9,377 bases of DNA from Tardiphaga sp. (GTDB taxonomy: Bacteria > Pseudomonadota > Alphaproteobacteria > Rhizobiales > Xanthobacteraceae), in contig JAQGJF010001066.1 in assembly GCA_028290765.1 (NCBI GenBank), positions 1 through 9,377 of the forward strand, read 5' to 3'. Below the pieces are notes generated by a model. The model made no database searches and was not told the origin of the DNA. It saw only the letters and a list, made by a program, of their open reading frames with translations. Both the position numbers and the translations under genes were made by a program. Positions 5,835 to 9,377 of the stretch are shown here, in pieces (position 1 is the stretch's first letter; each line of letters begins with the position of its first letter).

Positions 5835-7493
5835 ATGAATCGCATCACCGGACGTTCGGCATTTCTCGCTTTGCTCAAGGACGAAGGCATTACGCACCTG
5901 TTCGGCAATCCGGGGACCACCGAACTGCCGATCATGCATGCCCTGAAGGAGCATCCCGAACTCACCTACGTGATGGCGATGCAGGAAAGCCTGGTCGTTG
6001 CCATCGCCGATGGATTTAGCCGGGCGTCCGGCCGGCTCGTTGCCTGCAACGTCCATGTCGCGCCCGGCCTCGGCAACGCCATGGGATCGCTGTACAACGC
6101 GCAATTCACCGGCACGCCGATGATCCTGACCGCAGGCCAGCAGGAGCAAGGGCACGGCCTGATGGAGCCGCTGCTCTATGGGCCGCTGGTCAGGATGGCG
6201 GAGCCGCTGGTAAAGTGGGCAGTTGAAGTCACCCGGCTCGAGGATCTGCCCCGCATCGTGCGCCGGGCCGCCAAGATCGCGACCACGCCGCCGACCGGAC
6301 CTGTCTTCATCTCGCTGCCCGGCGATATCCTGAATGCCGAAGTCGGCATCGAACTGGGGCGTTCGACCCGGGTCGACACCCGCGTCAAACCTTCGGATGA
6401 AGCCTTGCAGGCATTGGCCCGGCGCATCCTCAAGGCCGAACGGCCCGTCATCGTCGCCGGCGACGAGATCGTGAAGAGCGATGCGCTGCAGGAAGCCGCG
6501 CTGCTGGCGGTTACGCTCGGTTGTCCCGCTTATCAGCAATCCGCGCCCTATGGCGCGCATTTCCTGTCGGAGAGCCCGTGCTTCATGGGCGCGCTGTCCC
6601 GTTCGCAAAAGCAGGTCCGCGACATATTGGCTCCTTACGATCTGATGATCGTGTTGGGAGCGGATCCGCTGCGCATGTCGGTGCACAGCGAAATCGATCC
6701 AAAGCCCGAGGGGATGTCGATCCTGCAGGTAGGCCTGGTCGAATGGGATCTCGCCAAGAATTACGCCGCCGAGATCGCGCTCAAGGCGGATGTGAAGGAG
6801 ACGCTGCGAAGCCTGATCCCGGCCTTGAAGTCCGCCGGCGGCGCGGCACTCGAGGCGCGCGCCAGCAACGGCGTCGCCGAATTGTCTGCCAGGAACTGGA
6901 CGGCGCGACGCGCCAGGCTGGTCGATGAGATCTCGCGCAAAAGCGATCATATGCCGATCGATCCCGACTGGCTCGCACTGCAGGTCGTCCGGGCGATGCC
7001 GGATCATGCCATCCTGGTCGATGAAGGGCTGACGTCATCGCGACAGATGACGGCGCTGCGTCCATATCGCGATCGCTATGATTATCATGCGCTGGCGTCC
7101 GGCGGCATTGGTTGGGGATTGCCGGCATCCGTCGGCGTCAGCCTCGCCAATCCGGAGCGCCCGGTGGTGTGCTATTCGGGCGACGGCAGCGCCATGTATT
7201 CGATCCAGGCGTTGTGGACCGCCGCGCATCACAAGCTGCCATTGACGGTGGTGATCGTGAACAATGGTGGCTACCGGATCATCAAGCAGCGCTTGCTGGC
7301 ATTCCACGGCGACGATCATTTCGTCGGCATGGACTTCGCCGATCCACCGGTGGATTTTGTCGGCCTGGCGAAATCGCTCGGGCTCGAAGCTATAAGGGTT
7401 ACGCAAGCAAAGGACATAACCGCGACGCTGGCTTCCGCGTTCGGCCGGCCTGGCGCGAAACTGATTGAGGTGGTGGTGGACGGTTCTCTGTGA
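5835..7493 (+). CDS. Thiamine-diphosphate-dependent enzyme, benzoylformate decarboxylase/acetolactate synthase family
   Basis: The 552-residue protein has the full three-domain order of the family: an N-terminal PYR domain (about 1-170), a central domain (about 190-330) and a C-terminal PP domain (about 370-545). E51 in AMQESLVVAIADGF is the conserved glutamate that activates the cofactor. H74 (CNVHVAPGLGNAMG) corresponds to the active-site His70 of benzoylformate decarboxylase. The ThDP/Mg motif runs from GDGSA (449-453) to NNG (476-478). GNPGTTELP (24-32) closely matches GNPGSNELP of Pseudomonas MdlC, with Thr28 where MdlC has catalytic Ser26, so the substrate may differ from benzoylformate. 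These enzymes decarboxylate 2-oxo acids or condense them; the real substrate cannot be read from sequence. Cytoplasmic, normally tetrameric. It is probably the second gene of an operon with the EamA transporter. Confidence 0.88.
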   Translation: MNRITGRSAFLALLKDEGITHLFGNPGTTELPIMHALKEHPELTYVMAMQESLVVAIADGFSRASGRLVACNVHVAPGLGNAMGSLYNAQFTGTPMILTAGQQEQGHGLMEPLLYGPLVRMAEPLVKWAVEVTRLEDLPRIVRRAAKIATTPPTGPVFISLPGDILNAEVGIELGRSTRVDTRVKPSDEALQALARRILKAERPVIVAGDEIVKSDALQEAALLAVTLGCPAYQQSAPYGAHFLSESPCFMGALSRSQKQVRDILAPYDLMIVLGADPLRMSVHSEIDPKPEGMSILQVGLVEWDLAKNYAAEIALKADVKETLRSLIPALKSAGGAALEARASNGVAELSARNWTARRARLVDEISRKSDHMPIDPDWLALQVVRAMPDHAILVDEGLTSSRQMTALRPYRDRYDYHALASGGIGWGLPASVGVSLANPERPVVCYSGDGSAMYSIQALWTAAHHKLPLTVVIVNNGGYRIIKQRLLAFHGDDHFVGMDFADPPVDFVGLAKSLGLEAIRVTQAKDITATLASAFGRPGAKLIEVVVDGSL

Positions 7494-7616
7494 GACGGAT
7501 GCCGGTCCGCCATCGTGTCCGGCGAGGCGGGTGGGGGGCATTTCCATGAAATCTGCTCAATAGACATCAATGCGGTTGTAATTCGTACCGAGACAGCCCT
7601 CCGGCTTCATCATCTC

Positions 7617-7700
7617 TTAACAATACCGGCCGTTGGGAAGCCTGCCAAAACAGGCCTTAAGCATTGTTAAAATGCCGGCATACTATTTTCGGTTGTTAAT
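7617..7700. promoter_or_regulatory. TTAA-rich regulatory region upstream of the MHYT-GGDEF gene (possible CtrA sites)
   Basis: Four TTAA half-sites lie at 7617, 7657, 7667 and 7696, in otherwise GC-rich DNA. TTAA-GCATTG-TTAA (7657-7670) has the two half-sites 6 bases apart; the classical CtrA box of alphaproteobacteria is TTAA-N7-TTAA. TTAACAAT (7617-7624) is a perfect inverted copy of ATTGTTAA (7663-7670). Between them GCCTG (7640-7644) pairs with CAGGC (7651-7655). The spacing and the missing final C make a CtrA assignment tentative. Confidence 0.3.
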
Positions 7701-7719
7701 CGCGGCCGCCGGTATCGTC

Positions 7720-9377
7720 ATGCTTAGAATATGGAATTGTCTGGAAACGCAGCACGACTGGCGGCTGGTCCTGCTGGCGGGATGCATCTGTTTTCTAAGC
7801 TGTCTCGCCGCCGCCAATCTGTTTCAGCGGGCACGTGCCAGTGAAAGCCGGTCTCGCGCGGTCTGGCTGCTCGCGGCCGGGCTGATGACCGGTTGCGGAG
7901 CCTGGGCGACCCATTTTATCGCCATGCTGGCCTACACCCCCGGTTTCACGATCAGCTACGATCTGACGGTCACGATATTCTCGCTCGGCGTCGCGATCAT
8001 TGTGATCACCGGTGGCTTTGTCGTCGCGCTCGTCGTCGGTGCGCGCTGGGCCGGCCTTGCGGGCGGCGCGCTGGCCGGAGTCGGCGTCGCCTGCATGCAT
8101 TACATGGGAATGGCCTCGCTGCGGATCCCCGCCGAGATCATCTGGATGCCGGATCTGGTCACCGCTTCGGTCGTGCTCGGCATCCTGTTCGGCGCTGTTG
8201 CGCTTCATGTCGTCCGCACCAGCGATACGCCGCTGAAAGCGGTGTCCGCCGCGTGCCTGCTGACCTTTGCGATCCTGTCGCATCATCTCATCGCCATGAG
8301 CGCGATCGGACTTATTCGCCAGTCCGCGCCGGGTGATGAAGTGGATCTGATGTCGCCGGTCGCCTTGTCGCTGGCGATCGCGGCGTTCATCGCCGTCGTC
8401 GTGGTTGCCGGTCTGGCCGGCGCGATTTCGGACCGGCGGATTCGCCGGAAGACGAGCGAGCGAAATATCCAGCTCGATGCGGCGCTCAACAACATGAGCC
8501 AGGGCCTGTGCATGTTCGGGCCCGACAACCGCCTTCAGCTCTGGAACGAGCGTTACGTGACGATGTACCGGCTGCCGTCGGCGAAAATGCGTGTCGGCAT
8601 GACGGTCGACGATCTGTGCGAGGTCCGCGACGCCGCCGGCACCGGCTTCGAGGACATGGACACCTACCGGACTGAACTCCGCACCGCGATGGACACCCAG
8701 GCCGCCGGCGCCGGCTGCATCGGAGAGGTCCGCGACGGACGGACCATCAGCGTGATCTATCAGCCGATGCCGAATGGCGGCTGGGTCGTCACCCATGAAG
8801 ACGTCACCGAGCGCGAGAGTGCCAAGCGCGATCTCGAGCGCACGCGCAGCTTTCTCGACACCATCATCGAAAACGTGCCTTCCGCGATCATGGTCAAGGA
8901 ATTTCCCGATCTCCGCTATGCCCTGATCAACCAGGCCGGGGAACGGCATTTGGGCCTTGACCGGAAGAACATTCTGGGGAGATGCGCGGCGGACGTCTTT
9001 CCGGCGACGATGGCGCAGTCGATCGATGCGCGAGACCGCCAGGTACTGGCATCGGAGACCGGTTCGGTCACCCACGAATACAAATTCCAGAGCCTGACCG
9101 GCGATCCCCGCGTCGTCATTACCAAGCGGATCGCGCTGAAGGATGCCACCGGCCGCGCCAAATACCTGGTCAGCACGATTCACGATATCACCGAGCGCAA
9201 GCAGAGCGAGGCGCGCATCGCGCATTTGGCCATGCATGACCCGCTGACGGACTTGCCGAACCGGGCCTTGTTCAACGAGCATCTCGCCAAGACCTTCGAC
9301 GACGCGTCGTCGTCGGGCCAGGCCAGCTTCGCCATCCTGTGCGTCGACCTTGACCGGTTCAAGGAGGTCAACGACGT
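7720..9377 (+). CDS. MHYT-PAS-PAS-GGDEF membrane signalling protein (c-di-GMP), 3'-truncated
   Basis: The frame is open from ATG 7720 to the window edge, giving 552 residues plus two bases. The N-terminus is an integral-membrane MHYT sensor of about seven helices (residues 14-236). It has the three repeated His motifs, ATHFIAM (H64), CMHYMGM (H127) and SHHLIAM (H188/H189), proposed to bind a metal and sense a gas or redox state. A PAS domain follows (about 250-365: LDAALNNMSQGLCMF through WVVTHEDVTERE), then a second PAS (about 375-495: FLDTIIENVPSAIMV through STIHDITERKQ). Then comes the start of a GGDEF domain (HDPLTDLPNRALF, 506-518, and VDLDRFKEVND). The GGDEF signature itself and any EAL domain lie beyond the window, so cyclase or phosphodiesterase activity cannot be judged. 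A second in-frame ATG at 7672 would add 16 residues; 7720 (MLRIWNC) fits the family better. Neither start has a strong ribosome binding site. Likely monocistronic, with its own promoter in 7494-7719. Confidence 0.9.
   Translation, partial: MLRIWNCLETQHDWRLVLLAGCICFLSCLAAANLFQRARASESRSRAVWLLAAGLMTGCGAWATHFIAMLAYTPGFTISYDLTVTIFSLGVAIIVITGGFVVALVVGARWAGLAGGALAGVGVACMHYMGMASLRIPAEIIWMPDLVTASVVLGILFGAVALHVVRTSDTPLKAVSAACLLTFAILSHHLIAMSAIGLIRQSAPGDEVDLMSPVALSLAIAAFIAVVVVAGLAGAISDRRIRRKTSERNIQLDAALNNMSQGLCMFGPDNRLQLWNERYVTMYRLPSAKMRVGMTVDDLCEVRDAAGTGFEDMDTYRTELRTAMDTQAAGAGCIGEVRDGRTISVIYQPMPNGGWVVTHEDVTERESAKRDLERTRSFLDTIIENVPSAIMVKEFPDLRYALINQAGERHLGLDRKNILGRCAADVFPATMAQSIDARDRQVLASETGSVTHEYKFQSLTGDPRVVITKRIALKDATGRAKYLVSTIHDITERKQSEARIAHLAMHDPLTDLPNRALFNEHLAKTFDDASSSGQASFAILCVDLDRFKEVND

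Noticed and set aside
5809..5838. 9-codon ORF (MPPKGERLP) whose TGA overlaps the ThDP enzyme ATG
   Set aside because: AGGGAGG directly touches its ATG with no spacing, so it is unlikely to initiate; the peptide is too short to judge.
4887..7007. 706-codon open frame on the minus strand
   Set aside because: It lies antisense to two clear genes (transporter and ThDP enzyme). The product is Arg/Asp/Gly/His-rich with no recognisable domain, as expected for a shadow frame in GC-rich DNA.
7638..7658. Hairpin AAGCCTG/CAGGCCTT as a terminator of the ThDP enzyme gene
   Set aside because: There is a bulge and no T-run, and it lies 145 bases after the stop inside the TTAA-rich region; regulatory use seems likelier.
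7795..9282. 495-codon minus-strand frame
   Set aside because: It is antisense to the MHYT-PAS-PAS-GGDEF gene, whose domains and His motifs are unmistakable; the composition is that of a shadow.

Overview
The window is high-GC DNA (most third codon positions are G or C) that looks like the chromosome of an alphaproteobacterium. Bradyrhizobium, Rhodopseudomonas or a relative (Nitrobacteraceae) fits best. The basis is the general look of the proteins, a palindrome of the ATGCCCGGG/CCCGGGCAT type that I recall as dispersed in those genomes, and several small proteins of a kind I associate with that family. The genus is inferred, not proven.

Layout. (1) Positions 1-1241, plus strand: the 3' two thirds of a formamidase gene (fmdA), a strong intercistronic hairpin, and fmdB, which encodes a small zinc-ribbon protein. 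This is a nitrogen-scavenging pair. (2) Positions 1242-1378: a convergent intergenic gap with a dispersed palindromic repeat. (3) Positions 1379-2631, minus strand: a compact run of small genes. Four are well supported (89, 98, 58 and 92 codons) and two upstream mini-ORFs are doubtful. They are joined by short overlaps, and one junction carries an A7 tract that could fuse two of the proteins by slippage. (4) Positions 2778-3584, plus: a transglutaminase-like cysteine-protease-fold protein that keeps the Cys and Asp of the triad but has Ala at the usual His position. (5) Positions 3725-4567, plus: a YeaE-like aldo/keto reductase with an intact catalytic tetrad. (6) Positions 4845-7493, plus: a ten-helix EamA/DMT transporter followed 42 bases later by a thiamine-diphosphate enzyme of the benzoylformate decarboxylase/acetolactate synthase family, probably one operon. 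(7) Positions 7494-7719: a relatively AT-rich regulatory region with clustered TTAA half-sites and nested inverted repeats. (8) Position 7720 to the end: a membrane MHYT-PAS-PAS-GGDEF signalling protein cut by the window edge.

Most of this is ordinary accessory metabolism and signalling. The least explained part is the minus-strand small-gene cluster. No mobile element, CRISPR array, tRNA or rRNA was seen.
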